Assembly: GCA_035759705.1 (NCBI GenBank)
Contig: DASTUJ010000169.1
Coordinates: 1 to 49,350, forward strand
Direction of reading: 5' to 3'
DNA length: 49,350 nucleotides
Source: Actinomycetota bacterium
GTDB taxonomy: Bacteria; Actinomycetota; CADDZG01; JAHWKV01
This document shows, piece after piece, positions 11,197 through 19,569 of this stretch. The first letter of the stretch is position 1, and every line of letters begins with the position of its first letter. A program made the translations under genes and the position numbers. The notes under the pieces were generated by a model that was not told the DNA's origin, made no database searches, and was given only the letters and a program-made list of their open reading frames with translations.

Positions 11197-11735
11197 CGGA
11201 AGGCGTGGCAGCGGAGGGCGGCGGAGAGGCAGTTGCCGATGGGACGGAGGTGATCGATGACGATTTCATCGATCCCGAAGAGATCCTTGAAGACGCCCGA
11301 GAGGATGCCCTGGACTTTCTCGAGGGCCTGCTGGACGCCATGGAGGCGGACGGAGACGTTGTGGCGGAGATCACCGACGACGGCGCCATCGCTGCAGAGA
11401 TCACCGGCGGCGATGGCGGCCTGCTTATTGGGAGCCGAGGACAGACGCTGGAGGCTATGCAGGAGCTGCTCCGCACGGTTGTGCAGCGCCAGGCCCAGAC
11501 CAGGGTGCGCGTCACGCTCGACATAGAGGGCTACCGGGATCGCCGCCGGGACTCGGTTAAGCGCCTGGCGGAACAGATGGCCGAGCGCGCCGCCGAGGAG
11601 GGGGAGGTCGAGCTCGAGCCCATGAACGCCTACGAACGAAAGATTGTTCACGAGACGGTTGCCGGTATCGACGGCGTCAGCAGCTTCAGCGAAGGCCAGG
11701 AACCTCGCAGAAGGGTTCTGCTCCGTCGGGACTAG
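11193..11735 (+). CDS. jag: Jag/KhpB single-stranded nucleic acid binding protein
   Basis: 180 aa RNA-binding protein with a KH domain (GLLIGSRGQTLEAMQELL) followed by an R3H domain (PMNAYERKIVHETV). The N-terminal 50 or so residues are acidic and there is no Jag-N domain, as in other actinobacterial forms. In Firmicutes this protein works with KhpA in cell elongation control. Translation is coupled to yidC through a GTGA overlap. In most actinobacteria rsmG follows; it is absent here. Confidence 0.92.
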   Translation: MTEGVAAEGGGEAVADGTEVIDDDFIDPEEILEDAREDALDFLEGLLDAMEADGDVVAEITDDGAIAAEITGGDGGLLIGSRGQTLEAMQELLRTVVQRQAQTRVRVTLDIEGYRDRRRDSVKRLAEQMAERAAEEGEVELEPMNAYERKIVHETVAGIDGVSSFSEGQEPRRRVLLRRD

Positions 11736-11767
11736 CCGGCGCTCCCTACGATAGTTCCTGCTTTCAC

Positions 11768-11781
11768 GTTCCACGTGGAGC
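11768..11781. promoter_or_regulatory. parS-like palindrome 1
   Basis: GTTCCACGTGGAGC, built on CACGTG. It differs from the usual parS GTTTCACGTGAAAC by a symmetric T-to-C/A-to-G pair and one further change. It lies between jag and parA, where parS sites are expected. Confidence 0.55.
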
Positions 11782-11799
11782 ATCCCTACTTGCTTTGGC

Positions 11800-11813
11800 T
11801 CTCCACGTGGAGC
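11800..11813. promoter_or_regulatory. parS-like palindrome 2
   Basis: TCTCCACGTGGAGC, with a perfect 12 bp palindrome CTCCACGTGGAG, 32 bp from site 1 and sharing CCACGTGGAGC with it. Two such copies this close in a non-coding gap next to parAB is unlikely by chance. Confidence 0.55.
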
Positions 11814-11848
11814 AATTCCCCCCCCTTAAACTTCAGGTAGCCAGGCCG

Positions 11849-12400
11849 CTACGACTTCGATCCCCCACCGCGCCTTCCCAGGCTCGACTGTCGCTCCGGT
11901 TCCCGTGTACGTAGGTGGAGTACTCCATTGCGGAAGTCACTCCATGCCTGAGCAATGGGCATAGTCCAAGCCGTCCGCTTCAGATTCCTTACATAGGTCG
12001 GCTCGTAGTAGAGAGCCTGCTTGGCTTCGTTGAGACTGCGGCCCCTGGAACCGCAAGCGTAGTCGTCGCTAGAATTTGGCTCCGACCCCATCGAGAGGGG
12101 GGAACTTCTTGGCTCGGAGGTCGCAAGGGGATGAGATGCGAGAGGTCGCCTAAGCACGGCGGCGGCGAAACCGACACCGGCCAGCACCCCTGCCAACAGG
12201 GCGAAGTTGCATACTAGGGCCAGAAGTAGGGGAAGGGCCCGCCGGCAGGTTCTTTCAAGAGCTCCGAGCTGATCGGCAACGGTTCGATAGCTTGCGATTG
12301 CAGCGAATTTGCAACATACGGTCCGTTTTTGGGCGTACGATATGTCGCGCGGCTGTGTCGCCGCAGTGTCGAAGGCGAAGTTGCTCCACGGGGAGCGCAA
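11849..12400 (-). CDS. Possible hypothetical protein, one hydrophobic segment
   Basis: Open frame of 183 codons in the jag-parA gap. The only feature is a hydrophobic stretch (LPLLLALVCNFALLAGVLAG) that could span the membrane around residues 55-80. The rest is Ser/Arg-rich with no recognisable domain. Composition differs from the confident genes, and no ribosome site was identified. It may be a chance frame. It occupies the place where rsmG normally sits but shows no methyltransferase motif. Confidence 0.2.
   Translation of the reverse strand: MRSPWSNFAFDTAATQPRDISYAQKRTVCCKFAAIASYRTVADQLGALERTCRRALPLLLALVCNFALLAGVLAGVGFAAAVLRRPLASHPLATSEPRSSPLSMGSEPNSSDDYACGSRGRSLNEAKQALYYEPTYVRNLKRTAWTMPIAQAWSDFRNGVLHLRTREPERQSSLGRRGGGSKS
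12383..12396. promoter_or_regulatory. parS-like palindrome 3 (imperfect)
   Basis: GCTCCACGGGGAGC: the same arms as sites 1 and 2 (GCTC/GAGC) but the central CACGTG is changed to CACGGG. It is about 200 bp before parA. Confidence 0.35.
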
Positions 12401-12435
12401 GAGGGAAAGAAATTACATGAATGTGATTCAAATGC

Positions 12436-12464
12436 TTGACCCGGCCGGACCAGGCGCCTAATGT
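12436..12464 (+). promoter_or_regulatory. Probable parA promoter
   Basis: TTGACC (12436-12441), a 17 bp spacer and TAATGT (12459-12464) make a strong sigma-70-like promoter about 118 bp before the parA start. Confidence 0.6.
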
Positions 12465-12581
12465 GGGAGGCGAACGAATTGAAGACTCTCGCCAAGTCGG
12501 CCCTGCGCCGGACTTTCCCTATGGCCTCGGCTTTAAGTAGAGGTTCAACGTTACTGTTTGAAAAGGGGAGCGGCGTGAATC

Positions 12582-13490
12582 ATGGCTGAAGATCCTTCCG
12601 CCAACAGCGAGACTCCACCCACAAGAGTTCTTGCGGTCGTCAACCACAAAGGCGGCGTCGGCAAAACCACGACAGCGGTCAATCTCGGCGCCTGGTTGGC
12701 GCTCGAGGGCCATCGGGTATTGGTGGTAGACCTCGATCCCCAGGCGAACGCCACCACCGGTCTCGGTGTGGACCCTCGACGGGTATCAAGCAATATCTAC
12801 CAGATATTAGTGAATGGTGCCCCAATAGAGGACGCTATTGAGCCCACGGCGGTCCGAAATCTGTTCTGTGTACCCTCAACCATCGATCTTGCGGGCGCTG
12901 AGATCGAACTGGTGACCGCCTTTTCGCGGGAATTGCGGCTAAGGAAGGCTTTGGAGACGCTGGAGGACGATTTTGAGTTCGTGTTGATCGACTGCCCGCC
13001 GTCGCTCGGGCTCTTGACGGTCAACGCCCTGGCGGGCGCCACCGAAGTTGTCGTGCCGATCCAATGCGAGTACTACGCCCTCGAAGGATTGGGCCAGCTG
13101 CTCAAGAACGTCAACCTCATCCAAACGAACCTCAACCCCCAGCTCAAGCTCTGCGGCATCGTCCTGACGATGTACGACGGCCGGACGAGGCTCTCGGAGC
13201 AGGTTGCGAACGAGGTGAGGTCCCACTTCCCGGGCAAGGTTTTCCACACAGTGATCCCGCGCAGCGTGCGGCTGTCGGAGGCCCCTTCGTTCGGACAGCC
13301 GATCGCACTGTACGACCCGAAGTCACGTGGGTCCGATGCCTACCGGGCACTTGCCGGCGAGGTGGCGGTCGCCGATGCCTCCGGGACGCTGGTGCCGCCG
13401 GCCAGCGCGGTGCCGGCCGTGATGCGCTGGCGCCGGGGGCCGGCTTCCGACGAGGAGTCGGTTGTGGGCGACCGGTTGGGGCACGGGTAG
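12582..13490 (+). CDS. parA: Chromosome partitioning ATPase ParA (Soj)
   Basis: 302 aa deviant Walker A ATPase that binds DNA non-specifically and moves ParB-parS complexes apart. The P-loop KGGVGKTT is at residues 23-30 with the signature lysine. VVDLDPQANATTGLG and FVLIDCPPSLGLLTVNAL are the Walker A' and B motifs. ATG start at 12582 has GGGGAG upstream. The C-terminal 35 residues after the conserved AYRALAGEV look like a variable tail. parB starts 15 bases downstream in the same operon. Confidence 0.95.
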   Translation: MAEDPSANSETPPTRVLAVVNHKGGVGKTTTAVNLGAWLALEGHRVLVVDLDPQANATTGLGVDPRRVSSNIYQILVNGAPIEDAIEPTAVRNLFCVPSTIDLAGAEIELVTAFSRELRLRKALETLEDDFEFVLIDCPPSLGLLTVNALAGATEVVVPIQCEYYALEGLGQLLKNVNLIQTNLNPQLKLCGIVLTMYDGRTRLSEQVANEVRSHFPGKVFHTVIPRSVRLSEAPSFGQPIALYDPKSRGSDAYRALAGEVAVADASGTLVPPASAVPAVMRWRRGPASDEESVVGDRLGHG

Positions 13491-13505
13491 CGAGGGTGGC
13501 TTCCG

Positions 13506-14372
13506 TTGAGCGCTAGGGGAGGGCTCGGCCGGGGGCTGGGCGCCCTGATCCCCGCAGGCGCCACCAGCCTGGAGGAGATCGCCCCCGGCGCAATCGTCCC
13601 GAACTCCCGCCAGCCCCGCAAATATTTCGACCCGGAGGCCCTAAACACCCTCAGCGCCTCGATCCGCCAGCTCGGTCTGCTCCAGCCGGTTGTCGTGCGC
13701 AGGCGCGCCGACTCCGGCTACGAGCTTGTCATGGGGGAGCGGCGGTGGCGTGCGGCGCAGCAGGCCGGCCTCTCCACCATCCCCGCTCTCATCATCGACA
13801 CCGACGACCGGGGCTCCTTGGAGCGCGCCATCGTCGAGAACGTTCACCGGCAGGACCTGAACCCCATCGAGGAGGCAGCCGCCTACCGCCAGCTGGTGGA
13901 AGAGGCCGGCCTCACGCACGAGCAGCTTGCCGAGAGGGTCAGCCTCTCCCGCTCCACGGTCGGCAACGTCATGCGACTGCTCGACCTGCCCGACTCGATC
14001 CAGGCAATGGTGCTGCAGGGCAAGTTGAGCGGGGGGCACGCCAAAGCTCTTCTCGGACTGCTCGGCCACCCGCTGCTCGAGCGCATCGCCCAGAGGGTGG
14101 CGTCGAGCGGGCTTACCGTCCGTGAGACCGAGGAGCTCGTGAGGCAGGAGCGCGAGGAGCGCGAGGAGCCGGCAGCGGATGCCCCGCCCCGCAGGCAGCA
14201 GGCGCAGTCCCGGGGCGACGCCGGGCTGCTGGAGATCTCCGATGCCCTGTCCGACCAGCTGGAGACCCGGGTTGTCGTCAGCAAGGGGCGGGGGAGGGGA
14301 AAGATTGTCATCGAGTTCGGGTCCGACGAGGACCTGGTCCGTATCTGGCGCCGGATTTCGGGCGCGAGCTAA
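13506..14372 (+). CDS. parB: Chromosome partitioning protein ParB (Spo0J)
   Basis: 288 aa CTP-dependent DNA clamp that loads at parS. The N-terminal RGGLGRGLGALIP is the ParA-interacting segment. The CTP-binding motifs are GERRWRA (residues 77-83) and ENVHRQDLNP (111-120). The helix-turn-helix LTHEQLAERVSLSRSTVGN is at about 136-154. The turn reads SLSRS where most ParB proteins have GKSRS, of interest given the altered parS-like sites nearby. Start TTG at 13506 with GAGGTGG upstream. It ends 15 bp from the convergent amidase gene. Confidence 0.94.
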   Translation: MSARGGLGRGLGALIPAGATSLEEIAPGAIVPNSRQPRKYFDPEALNTLSASIRQLGLLQPVVVRRRADSGYELVMGERRWRAAQQAGLSTIPALIIDTDDRGSLERAIVENVHRQDLNPIEEAAAYRQLVEEAGLTHEQLAERVSLSRSTVGNVMRLLDLPDSIQAMVLQGKLSGGHAKALLGLLGHPLLERIAQRVASSGLTVRETEELVRQEREEREEPAADAPPRRQQAQSRGDAGLLEISDALSDQLETRVVVSKGRGRGKIVIEFGSDEDLVRIWRRISGAS

Positions 14373-14387
14373 GACCGGCTGGGGGCG

Positions 14388-15452
14388 CTACTCCGGCTCG
14401 TAGTCGAAGTACCTCTCCAGTGCCTCCAGCATCGTCCGGGCGAGTTCGTCCATCGAGTCGACCAGCTCGGAGAACTCCTGCGGGTTGGTGATGAAACCCG
14501 GCTCGACCAGTACCGCCGGCATCTGGGTTTCGCGCAGGATCGGGTACGCCTTGCCGTGGGTGTTGCAGTCCGGCCGGCCCGCTTTGATGAGCGCCTCCTG
14601 GATCAGCTCGGCCAGGTGTTCTCCCGGCTCGGAGGCCACGGTGCCGCCCTGGAAGTAGTAGGTGGCGGCGCCGGCGGCAATCGGTGTCGGATGAGAGTTC
14701 AGGTGGATGGACAGAAGCAGGTCGGCCCCGTAGCGGTTGGCGAGCTGGGCCCGGTGCGAGTCGTGTGGCCCGTCGTTGGGTCCCCGGGTGAGCATGGGGA
14801 AGGCCCGGCGCCCATCCAGCAGCAGGCCGAGCTTGGCCGAAAGGCGGAACACCCAGTCGGCCTCGGTCTCGCCGTCGGCGCCGATTCCGCCCGGGTCGTC
14901 GCCGCCGTGGCCCGGGTCCAGCACGATGCGTTTGCCGGCCAGTCCCGGCGGATCCGCCCGCCGGGCCTCCCGCTCGGTGATCCGGGCCCCCAGGCCCGGC
15001 TTGATGACCATCCGCAGTCGTTCCAGGGCCCTTAGCGTCTCGCGGCCGACGATCCCGTCCTCATCGACCGCTAGGTTGCGCTGGAAGTCCCTGAGGGCGG
15101 CGGCGGTGCCCAGGCCGAAGATCCCGTCGTGTTTTCCTGCGGTAAATCCCAGGGCGTTCAGCTGGGACTGCAACTCCCGGACATCGTCGCCGCGGAGGAA
15201 GGGCTGGCTCAGCCGGAGGGGACGGTCGCCAAGGGTCCAGGAGCTCTCGACCAGCGCCTTCCAGGTGTTCTCGCCGACGATCCCGTCGACGTCCAACCCC
15301 GAGCGCTGCTGGAACTCTTTGATTGCGATCTCGGTGGAGTCCCCGAACGTTCCGCCGAGCTCCAGGGCATCGATGACGAACCCCAGCTTCTCCAGGCGCG
15401 TCTGAAGGTCGGCCACCGCCTGATCCCGGCGACCTCGTCTTATGAGATCCAC
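14388..15452 (-). CDS. CwlM-like N-acetylmuramoyl-L-alanine amidase, two PG-binding domains
   Basis: 354 aa with two peptidoglycan-binding type 1 repeats (about residues 5-70 and 83-145; DGIVGENTWKAL and DGIVGRETLRAL) and an Amidase_3 domain (about 173-350). The expected zinc and catalytic residues are present: His182 in DPGHGG, Glu197, His250 in SIHLNS and Glu317 in VEPGF. No signal peptide or membrane segment is visible, so it may be cytoplasmic like mycobacterial CwlM, which regulates MurA. CwlM occupies the same place next to trxB and parB. Unlike descriptions of mycobacterial CwlM as catalytically degenerate, the active-site set here looks complete. Could be a real hydrolase, a regulator, or both. 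Confidence 0.85.
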   Translation of the reverse strand: MDLIRRGRRDQAVADLQTRLEKLGFVIDALELGGTFGDSTEIAIKEFQQRSGLDVDGIVGENTWKALVESSWTLGDRPLRLSQPFLRGDDVRELQSQLNALGFTAGKHDGIFGLGTAAALRDFQRNLAVDEDGIVGRETLRALERLRMVIKPGLGARITEREARRADPPGLAGKRIVLDPGHGGDDPGGIGADGETEADWVFRLSAKLGLLLDGRRAFPMLTRGPNDGPHDSHRAQLANRYGADLLLSIHLNSHPTPIAAGAATYYFQGGTVASEPGEHLAELIQEALIKAGRPDCNTHGKAYPILRETQMPAVLVEPGFITNPQEFSELVDSMDELARTMLEALERYFDYEPE

Positions 15453-15482
15453 GCGTGCAGCTTAGTAGGCAGGAGGCAAAAG

Positions 15483-15512
15483 AAAAAGGCGGCCCTTTGG
15501 GGCCGCCTTTTT
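15483..15512 (-). terminator. Intrinsic terminator after trxB
   Basis: Perfect 13 bp stem (AAAAAGGCGGCCC / GGGCCGCCTTTTT) with a 4 nt loop. On the minus strand it is followed by a T-rich run, so it ends trxB transcription. The next gene (amidase) therefore probably has its own promoter or depends on readthrough. Confidence 0.9.
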
Positions 15513-15523
15513 GAGCCGCAGAA

Positions 15524-16498
15524 TCAATGCCCCTGTGTCTCCAGCCACCGCTCGGCGTCGATTGCCGCCTGGCAACCCATGCCAGCCGCGGTGATCGCCT
15601 GGCGGTAGGTGTGGTCGACCACGTCCCCGGCGCCGAAGACCCCCTCGACGCTGGTCCGGGTGGCGAAGGGCGATCCGGGCGCCCAGTCGTCGGACAGCTT
15701 GTCGCCCACCACGAGGTAACCGGCGTCGTCCAGCTCCAGCTTGTCGGTGAACAGCGCAGTGTTCGGGGTGTGCCCGATCGCAACGAATACGCCCTTGAGC
15801 GGGAGCTCCCGGCTCTCGCCGGTCTGGGTGTCCTTCAGCTTCAGGCCGCTGACGCTCTGGTCGCCCAGGACGTCCTCGATGACCGAGTTCCAGTGAAAGT
15901 CGATCTTGGGGTTGGCCATCGCGCGGTCCTGCATGATCTTGGATGCGCGTAACGCGTCCCTGCGGTGGACGAGGTTGACCTTGCTGGCGAAGCGGGTGAG
16001 GAAGTTGGCCTCCTCGACGGCCGAGTCCCCTCCGCCGGCCACCGCAAGCTCCTGGTTACGGAAGAACGCCCCGTCGCAGGTGGCGCAGGTGGAGACCCCG
16101 CGACCCATGAGGCGCTTCTCGTTGTCGAGGCCGAGCATCTTGGCCGATGCGCCGGTTGAGACGATTACGGAGTCGGCCGTGTATTCGTCCTCGCCGACCT
16201 TGATCTTGAACGGCCGGACGGAGAAATCGACCTCGGTCACGTCCTGCGAGATGTAGGTGGTCCCGAATCGCTCTGCCTGCTTGCGGAGGGTGTCCATTAG
16301 CTCGGGCCCCATGACGCCGTCGACGTAGCCGGGGAAGTTCTCGACCTCGGTGGTCAGCATCAACTGCCCGCCGGCCTCGAAGCCCTCGATGACGAGGGGC
16401 TCCAGGTTGGCGCGGGCGGAGTACAGGGCGGCGGTCAGGCCCGAGGGGCCCGACCCGATAATCACAACCTTATGGTGGTTTGTCATAGTGGTCAGCAT
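15524..16498 (-). CDS. trxB: Thioredoxin-disulfide reductase
   Basis: About 320 aa NADPH-dependent flavoenzyme that reduces thioredoxin. FAD-binding GSGPSGLTAALYSARA is at about residues 11-26, the redox pair CATC at 134-137 (counted from MTNHH), NADPH-binding GGGDSAVEEANFL, and the FAD motif GVFGAGDV near the end. Start is ATG at 16498 (MLTTMTNHH) or ATG at 16486 (MTNHH); neither has a clear ribosome site. Mycobacteria have trxC directly after trxB; here a terminator and the amidase follow, with no thioredoxin gene in the window. Confidence 0.95.
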   Translation of the reverse strand: MLTTMTNHHKVVIIGSGPSGLTAALYSARANLEPLVIEGFEAGGQLMLTTEVENFPGYVDGVMGPELMDTLRKQAERFGTTYISQDVTEVDFSVRPFKIKVGEDEYTADSVIVSTGASAKMLGLDNEKRLMGRGVSTCATCDGAFFRNQELAVAGGGDSAVEEANFLTRFASKVNLVHRRDALRASKIMQDRAMANPKIDFHWNSVIEDVLGDQSVSGLKLKDTQTGESRELPLKGVFVAIGHTPNTALFTDKLELDDAGYLVVGDKLSDDWAPGSPFATRTSVEGVFGAGDVVDHTYRQAITAAGMGCQAAIDAERWLETQGH

Positions 16499-16539
16499 AA
16501 CGTCAGGAGGGCTTTGTTTATGCCCGGGGGTGCCCGCCG

Positions 16540-17187
16540 TCAGCTGTGGGGGAGGTCCAGGACCAGGCGAAGGGGTGAGTTCAGCTGGCTGGCCTTGATG
16601 CACCGGGGAGCCTTCAGCCCAATGCCCCAAGAGAGGACGTTCTCGAAGTCGCCGGCATGCTCGAGCTCGGCGAGGACCGGGAAGTTTGGCTTGAACTCCT
16701 TGGGCCCGTTGTAGGTGACCACGGGCTCCGGACCGGACAGGTCGACGCCCGAAGCTCCCTGCATCACCAGCGAATAGAGGGCGCCGCCGCCGATCTGCAC
16801 CGGGTTTCCGCTCCCGTCCTGGGTGACCTGGTCCACCTTGTTCACCGAGTACTTCGGCAGCGTGTTGGCGGGGGAGGGCGCCTTGGGCGGGGCAAACTCG
16901 AAGGTGATCCGGTCGTAGCCGGCGTGGGAGCCGACCCGCACCGCCACCAGCTTCACATCGGTGCCCTCGCCTCCTCCGGTTGCGGCGGCGCAGACCGCGG
17001 GGGAGGGGCTGGTGCCCGGGCTCGGCGAGGCCGGCGGTTGGACCGTGGGGGAGGGGCTGATCGATGGGCTGGCCGAGGGCGACCCAGTGGCGCCGACGGT
17101 CGGTGAGGGCTCGGGATCCGGGTCGCTCGCGCATGCGGCGGGCAGCAGGATCAGCAGGGCCAGGGCGAGGAGTCGAAGGGCTTTCAT
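16540..17187 (-). CDS. Lipoprotein with AMIN-like domain
   Basis: 215 aa. Signal peptide with lipobox LPAAC (Cys19) predicts attachment to the outer face of the membrane. Residues about 23-65 form a Pro/Ser/Thr-rich linker. The globular part (about 78-215) begins VKLVAVRVGSHAGYDRITFEF and ends SPLRLVLDLPHS, the pattern of AMIN-like domains found in actinobacterial lipoproteins; AMIN domains bind peptidoglycan or pilus parts. It is 41 bp upstream of trxB on the same strand, so co-transcription is possible. Function unproven. Confidence 0.8.
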   Translation of the reverse strand: MKALRLLALALLILLPAACASDPDPEPSPTVGATGSPSASPSISPSPTVQPPASPSPGTSPSPAVCAAATGGGEGTDVKLVAVRVGSHAGYDRITFEFAPPKAPSPANTLPKYSVNKVDQVTQDGSGNPVQIGGGALYSLVMQGASGVDLSGPEPVVTYNGPKEFKPNFPVLAELEHAGDFENVLSWGIGLKAPRCIKASQLNSPLRLVLDLPHS

Positions 17188-17234
17188 CTCACCGGAATAT
17201 ACGCCTGAGTTAGCAGAGGGGTTACCATTTTTTT

Positions 17235-17711
17235 ATGGCAACCGAGGATGTCGATCTGGTTTGTGCAAGACACCCCCGGTCGTCGACGCTGATCAGGTGC
17301 TGCAACTGCGACACCCCCATCTGCGTGAAGTGCATGAACGAGACGCCCGTGGGCATGAAGTGCCCGGACTGCGCCCGGGTCGAATTCCGCAAATCCGGAG
17401 GCCGCCGGCAGTACGCGGCCGGCGCGGTCGGCCTCCTGACGGCTGCGGTAATCGGCTACGGGGTCTTCAGCGCCTTTGGCCGGGTGAGTTTTCTGGTTGC
17501 CATCGCACTCGGCGCGGCAACCGGCTTCGTGGTTCGGAAGGTGGGTGCCCGCCGCAGGGGACTGGGGGGTACGGCCGCCCTGGCGGCGATCTGCGGCCTG
17601 GCGCTGGCCGCGCTGGCGCTCGGAGCAGTCCCGGGCTTCCTGGCAAGCCCGATGTTCCTGGTCCCGGGCGGAGTAGCGGCCGCAGCGGCAGCCTTTCTGG
17701 CGACCCGCTAG
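17235..17711 (+). CDS. B-box-type zinc-finger membrane protein
   Basis: 158 aa. The N-terminal 50 residues carry a zinc-binding pattern CARH, CCNCDTPICVKC and KCPDC, like the B-box finger found before rhomboid domains in actinobacteria. The rest is about four hydrophobic helices (residues about 58-155) but lacks the rhomboid GxSG and His. It is probably a membrane protein of unknown function. It is divergent from the lipoprotein gene and convergent with glnB. Confidence 0.7.
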   Translation: MATEDVDLVCARHPRSSTLIRCCNCDTPICVKCMNETPVGMKCPDCARVEFRKSGGRRQYAAGAVGLLTAAVIGYGVFSAFGRVSFLVAIALGAATGFVVRKVGARRRGLGGTAALAAICGLALAALALGAVPGFLASPMFLVPGGVAAAAAAFLATR

Positions 17712-17735
17712 CAGCGGAGCGCCCCTACAACACAA

Positions 17736-17800
17736 AGAGGTCGGGGAGGTCCTGCGTGAGTGACTTGGCTTTTGGAGCCAGTGCAGGACCTCCCCGACCT
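17736..17800. terminator. Perfect 19 bp inverted repeat between convergent genes
   Basis: The arms 17736-17754 and 17782-17800 are perfectly complementary over 19 bp with a 27 nt loop. There is no T-run on either side. It sits between two convergent stops, so a bidirectional (possibly Rho-assisted) terminator is the simplest reading. The stem is longer than usual. Confidence 0.6.
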
Positions 17801-17815
17801 CGTAGGCCTCAGTAC

Positions 17816-18193
<378 letters not shown>

Positions 18194-18222
18194 CTACCCC
18201 GGTCCTCCGGGGACCGGGGTAG
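18194..18222 (-). terminator. amtB-glnB intercistronic hairpin
   Basis: A 12 bp perfect stem (18194-18205 with 18211-18222) and 5 nt loop lie just after amtB. No T-run follows, so it may be an attenuator or an mRNA-stability element that sets the amtB:glnB ratio. Confidence 0.5.
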
Positions 18223-18237
18223 CTGCACACCATGTGC

Positions 18238-19500
18238 CTAAGAGTGGATGCTCGTGCCTCCGCCCTCTGCCGTGTAGGCAGTCTCGGAGTGCTGGGACAG
18301 GTCCAGACCCATCTGCTCGTCGTCCTCGTTGACCCGGACGCCGACCAGCTTGTCGGTAACGAACAGGATCACCATGCTGGCTACGAACGAGTAGACGATC
18401 GTTGCCACCACTGCGATCAGCTGCTTCACGAACTGACCGGGGTTGCCGTAGAGGACCCCGTCCGCGCCGGCCTCGTTGACGGCGAGCGTGGCGAAGACGC
18501 CGGTCAGAAGAGCTCCGACGATTCCCCCGATGAAGTGGACGCCGACGACGTCAAGCGAGTCGTCGTAGCCGAACTTCGGCTTGAGGGCCACGAAGATGTA
18601 GCAGACCAGACCGCCGGCGAAGCCGATGATCACCGCGGCCCAGGGCTCGACGTAACCGGCAGCCGGGGTGATCGCCACCAGGCCGGCCACCGCGCCGGTT
18701 GCGGCGCCGATGGTCGTGGGGGCCTTGTGCTGGATCCACTCCGGAATCAGCCAGCCGAGCAATGCTGCCGCTGCGGCTAGATGGGTGGCGACGAAGGCGG
18801 TTCCCGCGAGGCCGTTGGCTCCGAGGGCGCTTCCGCCGTTGAATCCGAACCAACCGAACCACAGGATCGATGCTCCGAGGATCACCATGGGCACGTTGTG
18901 CGGCCGGATGGCGTCGTGCGGGTAACCCTTGCGCTTGCCCATGTAGATGATGCAGGCGAGTGCTGCAATACCGGCGTTGATGTGAACCACGGTGCCGCCG
19001 GCGAAGTCGAGGGCGGCCACACCGCCTTCGGCGAACCCGAGCCAGCCGCCACCCCACACCCAGTGGGCGACGGGGGAGTAGACCAGGATCGACCACAAGG
19101 CCAGGAACATCACGTAGCCCTTGAACTTCATCCGTTCCGCGACGGCGCCGGTGATCAGGGCCGGGGTAATGATCGCGAACATCATCTGGAAGATCATGTA
19201 CACGTTGTGCGGGATGGTCGGAGCGTTGGCGAAGGGCTCGGCCCCTACGTCCTTCAAGAAGGCGAAGTCGAAGCCGCCGATGATCGATCCCACGTCGGTG
19301 CCGAAGGCGAGCGTGTAGCCGAACATCATGAACAGGACTGACACCAACCCCAGCGCGAAGAAGGATTGCATGATCGTTCCAAGTACGTTCTTGCTGCGTA
19401 CGAGCCCCCCGTAAAACAGGGCTAGCCCTGGGGTCATGAACATCACCAGTGCGGCGCTGGCGAGGATCCAGGCGGTATCTCCAGTGTCCATTTCCGGCAT
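18238..19500 (-). CDS. amtB: Ammonium transporter
   Basis: 420 aa Amt/MEP/Rh channel with about 11 membrane helices. Family signatures include MDTGDTAWILASAALVMFMTPG at the N-terminus and DFAGGTVVHINAG in the middle, plus the conserved GGIVGALLTGVFA region with its pore histidine (VGVHFIGG). ATG at 19500 follows GAGGAGAAG. A GlnR-type operator is 70 bp upstream. The amtB-glnB pair replaces nothing obvious but interrupts the mycobacterial gene order between the anti-sigma gene and trxB. Confidence 0.96.
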   Translation of the reverse strand: MPEMDTGDTAWILASAALVMFMTPGLALFYGGLVRSKNVLGTIMQSFFALGLVSVLFMMFGYTLAFGTDVGSIIGGFDFAFLKDVGAEPFANAPTIPHNVYMIFQMMFAIITPALITGAVAERMKFKGYVMFLALWSILVYSPVAHWVWGGGWLGFAEGGVAALDFAGGTVVHINAGIAALACIIYMGKRKGYPHDAIRPHNVPMVILGASILWFGWFGFNGGSALGANGLAGTAFVATHLAAAAALLGWLIPEWIQHKAPTTIGAATGAVAGLVAITPAAGYVEPWAAVIIGFAGGLVCYIFVALKPKFGYDDSLDVVGVHFIGGIVGALLTGVFATLAVNEAGADGVLYGNPGQFVKQLIAVVATIVYSFVASMVILFVTDKLVGVRVNEDDEQMGLDLSQHSETAYTAEGGGTSIHS

Positions 19501-19569
19501 CTTCTCCTCTCGATTCTCACGGCGGGCAGCCGAAAAGCTTCCGCGTGGGGAGGACGTTACCGGACGACT

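Larger units (their letters stand above)
11736..12581. other. jag-parA intergenic region
   Basis: 846 bp without a confident gene. It contains three parS-like palindromes (11768, 11800, 12383), a good parA promoter (12436-12464) and one doubtful leftward frame. The usual rsmG gene is missing. GC content falls in the last 250 bp before parA. Confidence 0.7.

Noticed and set aside
11915-12217. A 100-codon rightward frame in the jag-parA gap
   Set aside because: No ribosome site, no domain, and it overlaps another doubtful frame on the opposite strand.
15524-17134. A 536-codon frame with a long extension before trxB
   Set aside because: The extension overlaps the lipoprotein gene out of frame and has no conserved features; TrxB begins at MTNHHKVVIIG.
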